Program-made: the position numbers and the translations under genes
In this document: one piece after another, positions 11,985 through 22,661 of the stretch
Position numbering within the stretch: the first letter of the stretch is position 1
Layout of the letters: each line of letters opens with the position of its first letter
Source of the DNA: Favolaschia claudopus
Taxonomy: Eukaryota > Basidiomycota > Agaricomycetes > Agaricales > Mycenaceae
Length of the DNA: 64,000 nucleotides
Assembly (NCBI GenBank): GCA_037176885.1
Contig: JAWWNJ010000014.1
Span: forward strand, 1,178,001-1,242,000
Reading direction: 5' to 3'
The notes under the pieces: generated by a model
The model's database searches: none
What the model saw: the letters and a program-made list of their open reading frames with translations, nothing else
Told to the model about the DNA's origin: nothing

Positions 11985-13146
11985 ATCCCCACGAGAAACA
12001 ACTTCCTGGATAGCAGTGCATTCCCATAATCCATGTCCATTTTTGCCGAACCCCAGCAGAGTCGATCTTCAGCGCGAACGGGTGGACGAGGTTGCGATTG
12101 ATTTTGAGAAGCGCCAGGAGGTGAGTATTGATTGTTGCGAAAATTATTCGGGGGAAGAGGGGGTTGGCTTACTGTGAGAATAGGCACTCGAAGGCATTTA
12201 ACAGCATGAGGATCGAGCTTCGTAGCCTGATAGTACAGGTAATTGTACTCAGGATCTTCAATACTCATTCTACTCATCCGCTTTATGAGTTCGGCTACCT
12301 CGTCGGTAGACTCCTGTGCGTTTTTCGAACTCGACTTGGGGGTAGAAGTGGTAGGAAGAGATGCTGAGTCTTTGGCTTTACGTGTGCGTTTCTTCGTCTT
12401 TCTTTTCGGTTTCTTGGATTTCTTTTTGCGGGGGACATAGTCATTGTCTGAGTCGGTTTCAGACGAATCCGTTTCGTCCTCTGACGAGGATTCGCTATCC
12501 TCTGAATCCGATTTGGAGGAATCAAGTTCAGCGTCGAATCGATTTCGGCGAAATTTGGCTTCCACGATCTTGACAATGTCGTCTTTGGGAAATGGTTTTG
12601 ACATATCCCGAGTGGGATCCGCCGCAAGAAGACGTTCCTCAACGATTTCTCGGAGGGTAGAAGGCATCCCGTGCCAGAGGTAGCGCTCGGCCTCTGCCTG
12701 GGTGATTAGTTTCTGGTTCTCCAACCAACCCGAAACTTTGGTATATGCGCGAATATAACGGCGCCATTGGGACATGGATTTTAATCGGCCGTTTGCGCCA
12801 TTTATTCGTGAGTTTGACGAGATCGCTGAATGTGTGCCGCTGATGGTCTTTGTCGGCGTCAAATAAGGACAGCATGTCCGTGGAAAGGTGCGCCCAATTC
12901 GGTGTGGCATAATGTTTCATTCCTTCAAGGATATGAACCACGTTCCGTGAACAATAGTCGGCCAAGCATTCGATTCGTTCCGTCTCGGAGGTAACGTTGT
13001 TTTCAGCAAAAAAGCTTGTCGAGGTGCGTAATGAAACGAGCGACGTCCTTGGGTTTGCCCGTAAATTTCTTTGGGGCGCCTCGAGCATTCAAAGAGGGCA
13101 TATCAACCTGGCTGCGAGCCCGTGGTTGAACTTGTGTGGTTGACAT
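11981..13146 (-). pseudogene. gag: Ty3 gag with degenerate zinc knuckle
   Basis: The likely start is the ATG at 13146 (MSTTQVQPRARS), about 90 bp after the LTR. The capsid-like part reads KKFTGKPKDVARFITHLDKLF, then shifts frame near 13010 and again near 12780, continuing to RAYTKVSGWL and AERYLWHGMPSTLREIV. A Ser/Asp/Glu-rich and Lys-rich linker follows. Near 12020-12070 a CCHC knuckle of spacing C-x2-C-x4-H-x4-C is recognisable, but its second Cys is replaced by Phe and a frameshift crosses it. At least three indels disrupt the gene. Confidence 0.75.
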
Positions 13147-13213
13147 GATGGTGGAGCGAGCGATGTAGCGAGGGATGCGAGACGGGGTGGGACGAGAGAA
13201 GGTGATTCGGTGA

Positions 13214-13238
13214 GTTGAATTCAATATTGGGCTCCAGA
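13214..13238 (-). promoter_or_regulatory. Putative primer-binding site
   Basis: Directly inside the 5' LTR the minus strand reads TC then TGGAGCCCAATATTGAATTC. A TGG start next to the LTR is the normal layout for pairing with a tRNA 3' CCA. The tRNA was not identified. Confidence 0.5.
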
Positions 13239-14900
13239 TGTGACGTCGTATATTGAATACTCCGAAGTAACGTTTAAACCAGGCGTTAGGTTACGAAACT
13301 CGGGTGAGTGGATTTGAAGCGCGTTCAGTCCGAATCCAACCCGAATAGGAAATGTTGTCGAGATGGATGAAGGGTCGACCCAGTGCGAAGACCTCGCTGT
13401 ATTTCGATGAGACGTGGAGGGTTTTGAGAGAAGACAGTGATCTGTAGGCTGGACGGTTAAAATAAAGTAAGGATCGATTTTACCGTTGGTTATTTAAATC
13501 CAGAGTATTTAGACGGGAGGGCGAGTGTGGCAGAAGATATGGGTTCCAAGATGTTATTCTTGCAAACCTCAAGCAAAGGAGACGGTCGGTTGGCACCAGA
13601 GGTTATGTAGAAACGGGTAGTAATTGGTACGATGCTCTCGAGCAGCAACTACGAATAAATACAAAGAGGGGTACCGGTATTCTGGGTTTTTACATGTGGT
13701 ACAGAATAAATTGAGATGAGGCGTCCATGTGGCTTGCACAGCCAAATATCAAGGAACGAGGGGTCGTTTCCATGATCTGGGGATCGCTCGCATGGCCGTA
13801 GTAAGGTACAGAATATCAGTTTTCACCTTGGAATGAAGTTCAACCAATAAAATTGTGTCGGAGTGAATTGTGGATAATTTCTCCACATGCAGCTCTTGGG
13901 ATTGGCTGTGATTCTATGATGGAAGCAGTTGTGACCATATGGGAAGGGTAGAGGCCGTATTTTGGATATCCAGCTTGCGAGAGAACCCCGGGATGAATAT
14001 TTGAAAGTTGATGTCGGGTCAAGTGATGCGATCAAATAACTTTTCCACGGTTCAACTTGTCCGTCCCAGTTGCTCCGCCGCAGCTAAAGACGTGAAATTC
14101 GGGTGCAGGGTACGGAGAGCAATAACGATGAGAATGCGGCAATAGAATTGATAGGTTGTTACAGTCGTAAACTGGGAAGCGCAACGTAACGTAGAAGAGC
14201 AACACGCATATTCCGTACTCGCGGACATTTTGGCGAGCTGGAATTTGCACTCTCCCACCATTTTTGAGGTCGCTGAATTCAATGGACCACTTTTTGGAGC
14301 CTGAAAATTACTTCCCTGGGCAGTGGGAGCGCAATTTGTCGAAAATGCCCAACCTTTGAACATCTCCATGGAAAATTTGGTGTCTAAAAAGTCCCCACAA
14401 ACCATATTTCCCATTGGCAAAAAAATTGGACTGAATAGCTTCTTTGAAGGGCTAGAACCAGCTGGTTTGTTGCTGATTTTTGATTTTTTCAGCTGAATTG
14501 TGAATTTTGCCTTGCAATATAAACACCACCTGGTGTTTCTGTGCATACTTGATTTGTGGTATGATACTTCTAGAGCCTAAATATACATGCTCTATGTTGT
14601 CGCGACCTGCGGGGAAGGATCCTAGCTTTGTTTACTATTGTTGCTCTTCTACGTTATATGGCCCATTTGGGTGAAGCCAAACTTTGGCCCTTGAACTCAC
14701 TCAAAACAGACTGTATCGACCCCGAATTTTGACGAATCTGCTAAAAGGATGCGGGGCTATTACCCTAGCACAAAAAACTCAGAGTTTTGGTGCATGTTTC
14801 ATCGAATAATCCGCGGGGAAAGCTAATCGTTGCGCTTCCCAGTTTACGACTGTATATGAAATTCCGGTGATCTATGTGTACACAGCGTAGCTGCGTCACA
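13239..14900 (-). repeat. 5' LTR with MITE insertion
   Basis: Ends are TGTGACG (at 13239) and CGTCACA (at 14900). Without the 691-bp insert at 14162-14852 and one TA it is about 970 bp and near-identical to the 4501-6323 plus 1304-1356 LTR. It lacks the CAAGGG element found in the other copy. Confidence 0.88.
14162..14852. mobile_element. TA-flanked MITE (Tc1/mariner-type) in the 5' LTR
   Basis: The termini are 25-bp perfect inverted repeats starting CAGTCGTAAACTGGGAAGCG. TA dinucleotides flank it at 14160-14161 and 14853-14854. The other LTR preserves the empty site (CATATACCAACC, against CATA-TA ... TA-ACAACC here). It is 691 bp and no transposase motif was found. A partial second copy is at 19174-19250. 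Confidence 0.88.
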
Positions 14901-14904
14901 GTAA

Positions 14905-15561
14905 CATCCTCAACACGGCTAACGTCGATAATGGCCAAGTCGGGTAGTAAGGTGAACCATATGGAAAGAGGCAGTGAAACGAACAACGATCAGATATACC
15001 AGGTACGCAATCAGCGCGGCAGCATGCACATCATCTCCTCCCAATCCTTCACACCTTTCAAATCTTCGTCAATCCTCAGCCGGTTACCCTGAGCAAAACT
15101 GTTGATAATTAGCATCTTAACAAAAGTACTATGCCGGATTTTTCGTTTCAAGGCAGTGTCCTGAGAAAGACCCGTAAGTTTCGTTCAAATGGCATCAATA
15201 TTGCGTATTTTGAATAAATCGAAATTCTGGCATGATACTTTTATTTTCCTGCCTAGTTACTACAATTTTTGCCAGGTAGTCGAAGAGATAGCATGAGGTT
15301 GGAAGCCGCTGAAGCTTTTGCGAAGTTGGAACCAAGCTCCCCTGCCAACCAAACAGAGACAAAGCTGCCGTTTCCGGCAAGGCAAATGCCCGTCATCACC
15401 AAGTCATCACTTACAGCTGTGCTTACAAAGTACCCAGTCATTTTGTAAGCATCTGCATTTTGGAGCCCTATATACCGATGAATGGGGAAGCTTGCTTCCC
15501 CATAATATTCTCTGTATCGGAAGCTGGAAGCAGCTACGTAAGGGAGATATTATCATGGGTT
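14905..15561. other. Unassigned flank of the LTR element
   Basis: No confident gene. On the minus strand 15020-15095 reads a plausible short coding tail (LRIDEDLKGVKDWEEMM), with an intron-like GTACTT...CAG stretch upstream, but the frames do not join. Confidence 0.3.
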
Positions 15562-15563
15562 TA

Positions 15564-15715
15564 CTGTACCATTTCGACCAAAGATTCATCAAACTTATGT
15601 AATTTCTCAGTCCGAGATGCCCGAAAAATTTTGTTTTGAATTAAGGCGATTTTTGCACACATCAAATGAAACCGGCTGTGACCTGTGACCTGAAAAATTG
15701 GTCGAAATGGTACAG
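15564..15715. mobile_element. 152-bp TA-flanked MITE
   Basis: Terminal repeats CTGTACCATTTCGACCAA and its exact reverse complement are flanked by TA at 15562-15563 and 15716-15717. The sequence TATCATGGGT also occurs on both sides. It belongs with the CTGTAC-ended families at 23799 and 52089. Confidence 0.8.
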
Positions 15716-15737
15716 TATCATGGGTGCCAGTTGTGGG

Positions 15738-16218
15738 CAAGGGGGTGCGGGCCGGAGAAGCCGGCACACCGGGCAGGGAGGGTGGGTCGGCCGCTGGGCC
15801 GGATAAAAAAAAATAATGACCTGTTATGTTTTGGGCTTGAATGGGTCTATGAGGTTCCGGGTTGAGTAGAAACCAATTTTACCACTGTATACAGTACGTT
15901 CTGACCTCCAGGAGCCATTCGGAAGCCTGTTTCGGATTTGGATAGGACCGGCAATCAAGTTGGCCGTATTTGGTAACGTCAATACCGAGATGTGTTGGAA
16001 TTTCAAGTGGTGTTTTTGTAGTTCTAGATGAGAGATCTCACTCATAAAACACCGGGTAGATGACTTTACGAGGTTTGAGGCAAGAATTGCCTGCTGAACA
16101 GCTGTTTTTGATGGGAAATTCCATATATGGACGTCACGTGGTAGGGTGGTTCCCGGCGAAGGGTCTCTAACAAAAAAAGCAGCGTGAGGTGTTTTTTTTC
16201 GGTTTCAGTACCCCCTTG
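15738..16218. mobile_element. hAT-type MITE (CAAGGG family)
   Basis: Starts CAAGGGGGTGCGGGCC and ends ...CCCCCTTG. GTTGTGGG is duplicated exactly at 15730-15737 and 16219-16226. Near the left end is the subterminal motif GGCAGGGAGGGTGG shared with the copies at 25994, 31690 and 59683. 481 bp, non-coding. Confidence 0.85.
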
Positions 16219-16292
16219 GTTGTGGGGTAGCTGTGTCGTGGGGCACAGGTACAAAAATATTCCTTACCTCCACCAGCTCATCCCTAGTCATA

Positions 16293-16796
16293 CTCGGTGT
16301 GACCGAAAGTAACCGGAATCGGAAATTGCGTGTTTTCAACCAGATTTTGTGGGTGACTGCTGGGCAAATTGGCCCAATTGGCAGTGTATAAACATATACA
16401 ATTGCATAAGAAGCAGGCAAAAGGTTGCATAGTCCCTTTGTCCTATTATTACACATTCTTTTATGTATGCTTTGAGGCGGGAAATTAGTGTGCCGAGTTG
16501 CCTCTCTCACTGAACAACGGGAAACACCTGGCAACCTTAGATATCGGATCTGTAGACTATTGGGATACTAAGCAACTTTTTGGGGCACTTACTGGCCCGA
16601 AACTCCGGCATCTCCCCTTCAGACAGCGCAAATATTTCCAAATTGGTCCACTTTCAAAGATCTCAAAACAAAACATTGCATGCCATGGAAGTCGTAGAGA
16701 AAATGATTTAGAGGAGCCCTGTATCACTTAAAGTTGTTTGAGTTTTGAAATTCCGCTCTAAAAAGCCAAATTCCGGTTACTTTTGGTCACACCGAG
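16293..16796. mobile_element. 504-bp TA-flanked MITE
   Basis: Inverted termini CTCGGTGTGACCGAAAGTAA and the matching right end (TTACTTTTGGTCACACCGAG, one difference) are flanked by TA at 16291-16292 and 16797-16798. The similarity continues inward for about 8 bp. No transposase. Confidence 0.82.
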
Positions 16797-16844
16797 TACA
16801 GGCAACAAATATTCTTCTTCGCAATGAGCTCTTGCCAAAGGTTT

Positions 16845-17215
16845 AGCTGCAATAATAATATTGGGCTCTACAGGGTCCATCAGCTAACTCCGAGAGACTA
16901 GGGACAATATTATTATTCACTTGGATACCATCTGTCAAGGCAAGATATTTTCTGTGTTGCTGAACAGCTCAAACCAGTCATGCAGGTGAACAAGTATTAT
17001 TGCTTTCAACCTCACTGATCAGCTGAGTGCTAACAACCTAGGTGAATTAATATTCTACTAGCTACAATGGGTTGTGAGCTGTTAGCTACTCAGCTGGCCA
17101 AGAAATATTATTGTATTGCATCAAGTCGATCAGCTAGATGCTGAGGTTCCAAGGAATTAATATTCCAACACCTCCACTGGGTAGTCAGGTGTCACCTGAT
17201 CAGCTTGGAGAGAAA
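16845..17215. repeat. Degenerate AT-rich tandem repeat
   Basis: Five or so diverged units of roughly 52-65 bp (the first spacing is longer) each contain AATATTATT-like and (GAT)CAGCT(GAG) motifs. The units are too diverged for a simple satellite but clearly periodic by eye. Confidence 0.5.
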
Positions 17216-17990
17216 TAGTTTTTTGTCTGAAAGGTGAGCAGTATGGCGGTCACTTTGCACTTTTAAAAAAACAGGGGTATAATCTGGGAATTTGCATATA
17301 AAGTAGGGGAAGTGTGTAAAAAAGTAGACTGCCCTATAAATCTTTCAGCTTGGAGCGTGAATAACGGAGAGATAAATGCCAAAACTAACGGGGTCATTGT
17401 CGCCAAACAGGGTGTGTCATTAAGCTGGTTGCCATGAGAACGACTAACGACCTGGAAGGCCTGCTAAAGATCGCAAAACAAGGTGTGATTTGGGAGAACA
17501 ATGCAGGCGGGTGGATCTTCATCATCGGAACTGCGTCAGTTGAGACTATCTCTCAAGAAAACATCGTCACCCCTGTGAACGACCAAGTACCGCGATGATA
17601 CAGGCCTCCCGGTCAAGGTCTCGGCAGCAGGCCGGTGAGCTTTAAACTCGGAATAAAGGAACTCATGAGCACCTTGGTAGGCACCACATCACTCCGCGAG
17701 GTCGTGGGGATCGTACTGGCAACGTCACCATGACCTCCCGGACAAGATATTGGCGCTGGCAGATCTGGCAGAGAGTGAATAGGGCGGGGCAACCTCAACT
17801 GGAGCAAAGGAGCGTCTGAGGAGATGCACAAGTTCAAGTTGTAATTATCAGATGAAGCATGATAATATACTCGCAAAGCTACTGCTGGATCACTATATAT
17901 GGGGGGAGGCTTCATACGTAGTTTCATTCCGTCTCCTAGGTTCTGAGAGCAAAAAAACCTACAAAATACAATTCTTTCTATAAAGGCGCC
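17216..17990. other. No confident gene
   Basis: A minus-strand open frame (17613-18005) exists but has no recognisable domain or coding-like composition. It overlaps the MITE at 17995, so I do not call it. Confidence 0.4.
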
Positions 17991-17994
17991 AGTA

Positions 17995-18167
17995 GGGGCG
18001 CTCAATTCTCAGCTCGTCAGCTCGTCTAATTAATTACCTGATGAGCTGATGAGACGGTGATCCCACTCCGCCTCTCACTCCACTCCTCGTCATATTTTGA
18101 TCAATCCATCAGCAAATTAATTATTTTCTGTACGAGACGAGCTGACGAGCTAAGAATTGAGCGTCCC
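17995..18167. mobile_element. 173-bp TA-flanked MITE
   Basis: Arms of about 33 bp (GGGGCGCTCAATTCTCAGCT... against its right-hand partner, two or three differences) are flanked by TA at 17993-17994 and 18168-18169. A fragment resembling the CTGTA/TCACGCGTCAC family follows immediately at about 18176. Confidence 0.75.
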
Positions 18168-18580
18168 TAGTACATACTGTAGTATTTCATTCAAATCGTT
18201 AATCACGCGTCACGCACCCCTCTGTCGATTCGAATTCTCGAGTACGTCGGAATTTTGTTCAAATGCTGTTTAGGTCAGAAAATCTCTCCGCTGCCCAGTA
18301 CGAATATCTGGGAATTTCTCTCCAATTTCTTTCGTTTGAATCCCTGTGGATTCTGCAGCTCATGAATATTTTTATGAGAAAACAACGCCGCTCATCACAG
18401 CAATCAACGGCCGCCCCGGCGCCGCCCCCAAGGGTTCATATGCAATTTTTTGGGGGTGGCATCAGATGGCGCCGCTACTGTGCCCGTGAGAGATCAGGGC
18501 TCATGAACTCTCACCCTCTCAATCCGCTCCCGAGGTGACGCAGTCAGTAACGCGTCACAACTCTTTCTCTTTCTACGTCC

Positions 18581-19559
18581 ATGGCTGAAATCAAGCGCAA
18601 AAGAAAAGCACGCGACAACGCCCCCGAAGAACCTCCCAAAAAGAAACGTCCTGGCCGCCCCCCGAAAAACCAGAAGCCCGCACTGAGCCCCACACCGCAA
18701 ACAGCTAAACTGCCGAAAAAAATCAAGCTAACACTACCAAATCCTACTACCAGCAGCAATCCCCTTGGCTCCGATAATTCTGACTCTGAAATTGGAAATG
18801 CCACCGTCCTAAATCACTCTCTCCCCTCTCGCTCTTCTTCACCTATCGACCCTGATGCTCAAGCTGCTGTCGACGCAGCAGCGGCAGCTTTACTTGGTCT
18901 ACGTCGGCGCTCGGCCAGTGAAGGTCAAGAGGACCCTACATATGAAGATTCTGAGCAGGAACAGGAGCAGATGATTCTTCGACGGTCGCGGTCGCGTCAA
19001 TCCGCCCCCGTTTTGTTCCAAACTTGGTAGGTGTGTAGCTAGTAGGTATATGAACACTTTCTATCTTAGACTTTGTCTCAAAGCGCCCTGAATTTGCTGT
19101 GTAAATCTACGCGCCGAGCGGCTATTGGAGGATATTGAGATTTTTAGATACGCGTGTTTCGCTATAATTTTGGTACAGTCGTAAACTAGGAAGCGCAACG
19201 TAACGTAGAAGAGCAATACGCATATTCCGTACCCGCGGATATTTTGGCGAGAACGGACAAACGAGGACTCGGGCGCCGAGCCCGTGGCAGGCCCGTCTAC
19301 AGTGATTCCCCCGCGCACTCCTCAACGTCGTCGCTTGGATGAAGTCGGCAACTTCATCTCGTCCCCGTCGCGACGCTCCCCCCCCACCCCACCACCTGTT
19401 TCCCAAGCCGCGACGTTTTACGCACCTCCCCAATATTCCTTCGCACCCCCACCCCATTTCTTCCCTCCACCAGCTCAATATCCCCCAATCCCGCCATTTC
19501 ATGCCCCCGTGGCCCCGTCGACGTTCTTTTACCAGCTTGACTCTTCACAGTCCCGATGA
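18581..19559 (+). CDS. AT-hook, intrinsically disordered nuclear-type protein
   Basis: The frame from ATG 18581 (context CC-ATG-G) is basic at the N-terminus, with an AT-hook core RPGRPPK at about residue 24 that would bind the minor groove of AT-rich DNA. A Ser/Asp/Ala-rich segment and an acidic QEQ patch follow. The frame closes at 19030, but GTAGGT at 19026 is a credible donor. A second coding-like block (about 19251-19559) continues NEDSGAEPVAGPST, RRRLDEVGNF and a long Pro/Phe/Tyr-rich tail to TGA. I infer that both are exons of one gene. The connecting junction is unresolved because the interval carries MITE-derived sequence (19174-19250), so the middle boundaries are approximate. Confidence 0.55.
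19174..19250 (+). repeat. Terminal fragment of the 14162 MITE family
   Basis: 77 bp starting CAGTCGTAAACTAGGAAGCG, preceded by TA, match 14162-14238 with about five differences, then homology stops. No matching right end was found, so it is a truncated copy. Confidence 0.8.
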
Positions 19560-20740
19560 TAATTCTTGAAGCCCCCGTGTGGGATTTGATGCTTTGCATG
19601 GTCTCCATAGCTCTGAACAGTGTATTTTTGCGACTAGAATATACGATGATGCTGAGATAGACGCGAGGAAGACAGAGACAGAGAAAGGGCAAGCTCTGAG
19701 TGCCAGCGCAGTGAGGATGCCGTCGATGCCGTCGCTCGGAGGACGCGGTAATTGTGTGACAGTGTGTGACGTCGATTCCACTTCCAGGAGCAAACGTGGT
19801 TTTCCGACATGCCAAACCGGCATCGCTCTTGCTGCAGCTCCCGACTCTCAAATATTATAAATTCTCTACAGTTGATAGATTATATACTAAGCTATTGCTA
19901 TTCCATTTTTTTCAGCAAGAACCAGCGGTGCGCGAGCGGGACAGCTTGCGATCAAAATCGAGGACACATCACGGGTTAGGATACATACCACCAGCTAGCT
20001 TTGTCGAACTGAGATGTGCGAGGGCCTAATTTCCGTGGGTTACCTGGTGAGTTCTGCCCCTCGACATCTAATTGTGTCTGAATTCTCTTGAATTAGTTCT
20101 TGTCGCCATTTATGTATCATCTGTGCGTTTAACACTCTCTTATTTGTTCTTCCACTTCTAATGACTGCTTTTCAGCACTGTGCTATATTGGGTCTAACTT
20201 GTGTGATACATTTACGCGGTGCTACCGTTCCAGCATGGGATTCGAAGTCGAGGTTATTTTGTAGGCGATCCGTGCGTGGCGGGTAGCACCTGAACCGTTG
20301 TCGTAGCCATGAATACATGTTTTTTGTCACCATAATTGAGTTCTATGTTTCTTGAATGTGCGCTAATGTGCGGTAACCCAAAGTAATGGCTTGTAAGCAC
20401 CTAAATCCCATACAATCCCGGGCATGGATTATAGCAGCTGGAGAGAGCTTGAAAGGTCTACACCTATGCGCTATAATCCCCTTATAAATTATGACCTCAT
20501 GGCGGCTTATGTTGACTTACGAGCCGACACAAGCTGCCCAGGATTTTTCCGACAAAGCCAATACACACCGTTCATATTTCTCAACCCAATCAATAAATCC
20601 CGCTTCTATCTCGTCAATTTCTTGCGCAGTCAGAGAGAGCTGGAGGCATTTATTGATAAGCCCCACCAAATCGACGAAATGATCATAATATCGTCGCTTT
20701 TTGAACTTATTATCCTATCCTATACATGAAAACACAAGGA
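19560..20740. other. No confident gene
   Basis: Scattered short frames only, the longest coding-like one being 20424-20729 on the plus strand with no recognised domain. Confidence 0.4.
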
Positions 20741-20744
20741 TCAG

Positions 20745-21245
20745 TTCACGTGAAAAGTAACGTGACTTTGACACGAAACCACGGGACCATGTCGAGATGT
20801 CGCTGCCGGCTGTCGAGATGTTGCTCCCGGTTCCCACGAACCTTCCCGACGGCGCCGCGCACCGCGAGTGCAGCGAGCGGTAGTGCGGCGCCGAGGGCAC
20901 GCAATCCAGCAAGAAAAAAACCCGCGGGGTTTGGGGCGGAGCCCCGACAAGCTGTGCACCAGCCGTAGGTAGGGACGCGAGCGCAGCGAGCCGGCCCTGC
21001 CGAAGGCGGGGTGCTTAAGCTTGTCCTATACTTGAAAAGAGGGCCAGGCCATCAGTCGCGTGACTTTTGACAGAAAATCACGGGGTCAATGTCGAGATGT
21101 TGAGATCGTACTAGACGTCGCGAGCGGAGCGAGCGCAGCGGGGTTTGGGGCGGCCAGCCCCAACAAGCTGTGTGACCGAACGGAGGGAGGTCGGCGAGCG
21201 CAGCGAGTCGGCCGTGCCGGAGGTCCGGGAGTGAATTTGGGCTTG
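20745..21245. repeat. Two-copy GC-rich direct repeat
   Basis: Copies at about 20748-21010 and 21058-21240 share the order GTGAC-TTTGACA..., CACGGG-(G)-CCATGTCGAGATG, GGGGTTTGGGGCGG..CCCC, CAAGCTGTG, GCGAGCGCAGCGAG and GCCGG. The composition is far more GC-rich than the surroundings. No coding role is evident. It ends just before the Harbinger nuclease gene and may be part of that element. Confidence 0.6.
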
Positions 21246-21348
21246 GGGTTGGGCTTCGGAGATAAGTTTGATGCGTGTACGTAGCGTTATGTCACGGGCC
21301 CCTATCGGCCCAAATCAGTTAATCTACCGCTTTTCCCTTCCGTTCACG

Positions 21349-22661
21349 ATGCCCACACCTACTAGGGACCACCGGCAGACCGAGAAACAACTGGCAGTAC
21401 TTATTGCTGCTATTATGCAGTATCTTGTCCTGGGAGTCGGCCTATATGTTGCTCCACAGTACGGCAAAGAAGATATGCATGATTCAGCACTTTCCGGGCG
21501 TGCATGGCTGAATGAGCTGCTGGTTGGGCATCCAAATCGCATCTACATTGCTCTAGGGATGCGCAGGCATGTATTCTTGGCCCTCGTACTGCAGCTTCGA
21601 GCAATGGGACACATGGAATCACAAAACTCACGAATAGATCTGGATGAATCTTTGGCGATCTTTCTCTATACTTGCGTTACCGGGATTGCCATAGATCATG
21701 TAGCTGAACGGTTCCAACACTCACATACAACTAAATCAGAGTGAGTTCAATAACTTTAGCGGAATTCAGCTGATAGATGCAGGCACTTTCGCAAAATGGT
21801 CGACATCTTCTCTGGACATGAATTCTATTCCAAATATGTATGCCTCCCGAAAGCAGATGACCCTCCTCCTCCTGCAATTCGAAGGAGCTCGAAATGGTGG
21901 CCTTATTTCAAGAACGTCCTTGGTGCCATTGACGGTACTCATATTGCTTGCTCACCATCAGCCCTGTCTTGCGGTTGTATCCTTCAGTATGCGGTTCCTC
22001 TTCTTTGTAAGCGGATGGGACGGCTGTGCTGCAGATGCAGCAATGTATTCTGCAGCTCGTTTGCGTGATTTCTTGATTCCGCCCGGTAAATGCTATCTGG
22101 CAGACGCAGGGTTTGGTATTTGTGACGCCCTACTTGTCCCGTACCGCCAAGTTCGGTATCATCTTGCAGAATGGGCTCGAGCAGGATCCAGGTGAGTGCG
22201 CTACAGGTGGCTGTTTCAAATTTCTTATAATGACCTTATAGGCCAGCAAATCACAAGGAGCTCTACAATCTCCGTCACTCCTCTGCTCGTAATGTTGTTG
22301 AGCGTATCTTTGGCGTCATCGGCATCGGTGGAGCATTCTTACTCGCCCTCCTCACTACAACATGAATATCTAGGCCAAGATCCCGTCTGCCCTGGTTGCG
22401 CTGCATAACTTTATCCTTGATCACGACGAAGGCGATCTTGACCGCTGGATAATCGACGAAGATGCTCAAGATGGGGAACGAGGTGCAAGGCGGGGAGCAG
22501 AGATCGATTTTGGACGTCTCGGCACATCTGCACGTGTATCCGGAACTGAGAAAAGTCGGGCAGAGGCAACTCGTGAGCAGATTTCGCAGGCGATGTGGCA
22601 AGACTACGTCCAGTATAGGGACCAAATGCAGGTTGACATTCCGATTGAAACAGTAGACTAA
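21349..22661 (+). pseudogene. PIF/Harbinger-type DDE nuclease (disrupted)
   Basis: From ATG 21349 the first exon runs to a donor at about 21740. An intron with a CTGAT branch-like motif leads to HFRKMVDIFSGHEFYSKYV. DDE blocks are visible: LGAIDGTHIACSPS (first Asp, about 21930), YLADAGFG (second Asp, about 22100) and SARNVVERIFG (Glu, about 22295). Another intron lies at 22191-22240. The gene is broken by a small deletion with frame change near 21955-21970, a frameshift after VERIFGVI near 22320, and a TAG at about 22373. The C-terminal tail (ALHNFILDHDEGDLDRW, QAMWQDYVQYRDQ) matches this family. Its stop abuts the stop of the convergent SANT gene with no gap. Confidence 0.85.

Larger units (their letters stand above)
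1304..14900 (-). mobile_element. Ty3-type LTR retrotransposon, internally inverted
   Basis: The outer ends are TGTGACG at 1304 and CGTCACA at 14900, flanked by GTAA at 1300-1303 and 14901-14904, a plausible 4-bp target duplication. Reading the minus strand from 14900: LTR (with an internal MITE), primer-binding site, gag with zinc knuckle, aspartic protease, a long spacer and a pre-RT block. Pol and most of the second LTR then appear on the plus strand between about 1357 and 6323, and the last 53 bp of that LTR return in the original orientation at 1304-1356. Reversing the 1357-6323 block would restore the normal gag-PR-RT-RH-IN-LTR order, so the simplest reading is one element with an internal inversion. 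Coding regions carry many frameshifts. The two LTRs differ at only about three sites that I could see. Confidence 0.8.

Noticed and set aside
1304..14900. Two separate Ty3 elements on opposite strands
   Set aside because: Only one pair of outer ends and one GTAA duplication fit. The gag half lacks pol, the pol half lacks gag, and the LTR tail at 1304 completes the LTR broken at 6323.
4501..14900. An element with inverted LTRs inserted in a host repeat at CATATA
   Set aside because: The apparent host repeat turned out to be the first 50 bp of the LTR itself, separated from the rest in one copy by the 14162-14852 MITE with TA duplication.
17613..18005. 130-codon minus-strand ORF
   Set aside because: No domain, composition not coding-like, and it overlaps a MITE.
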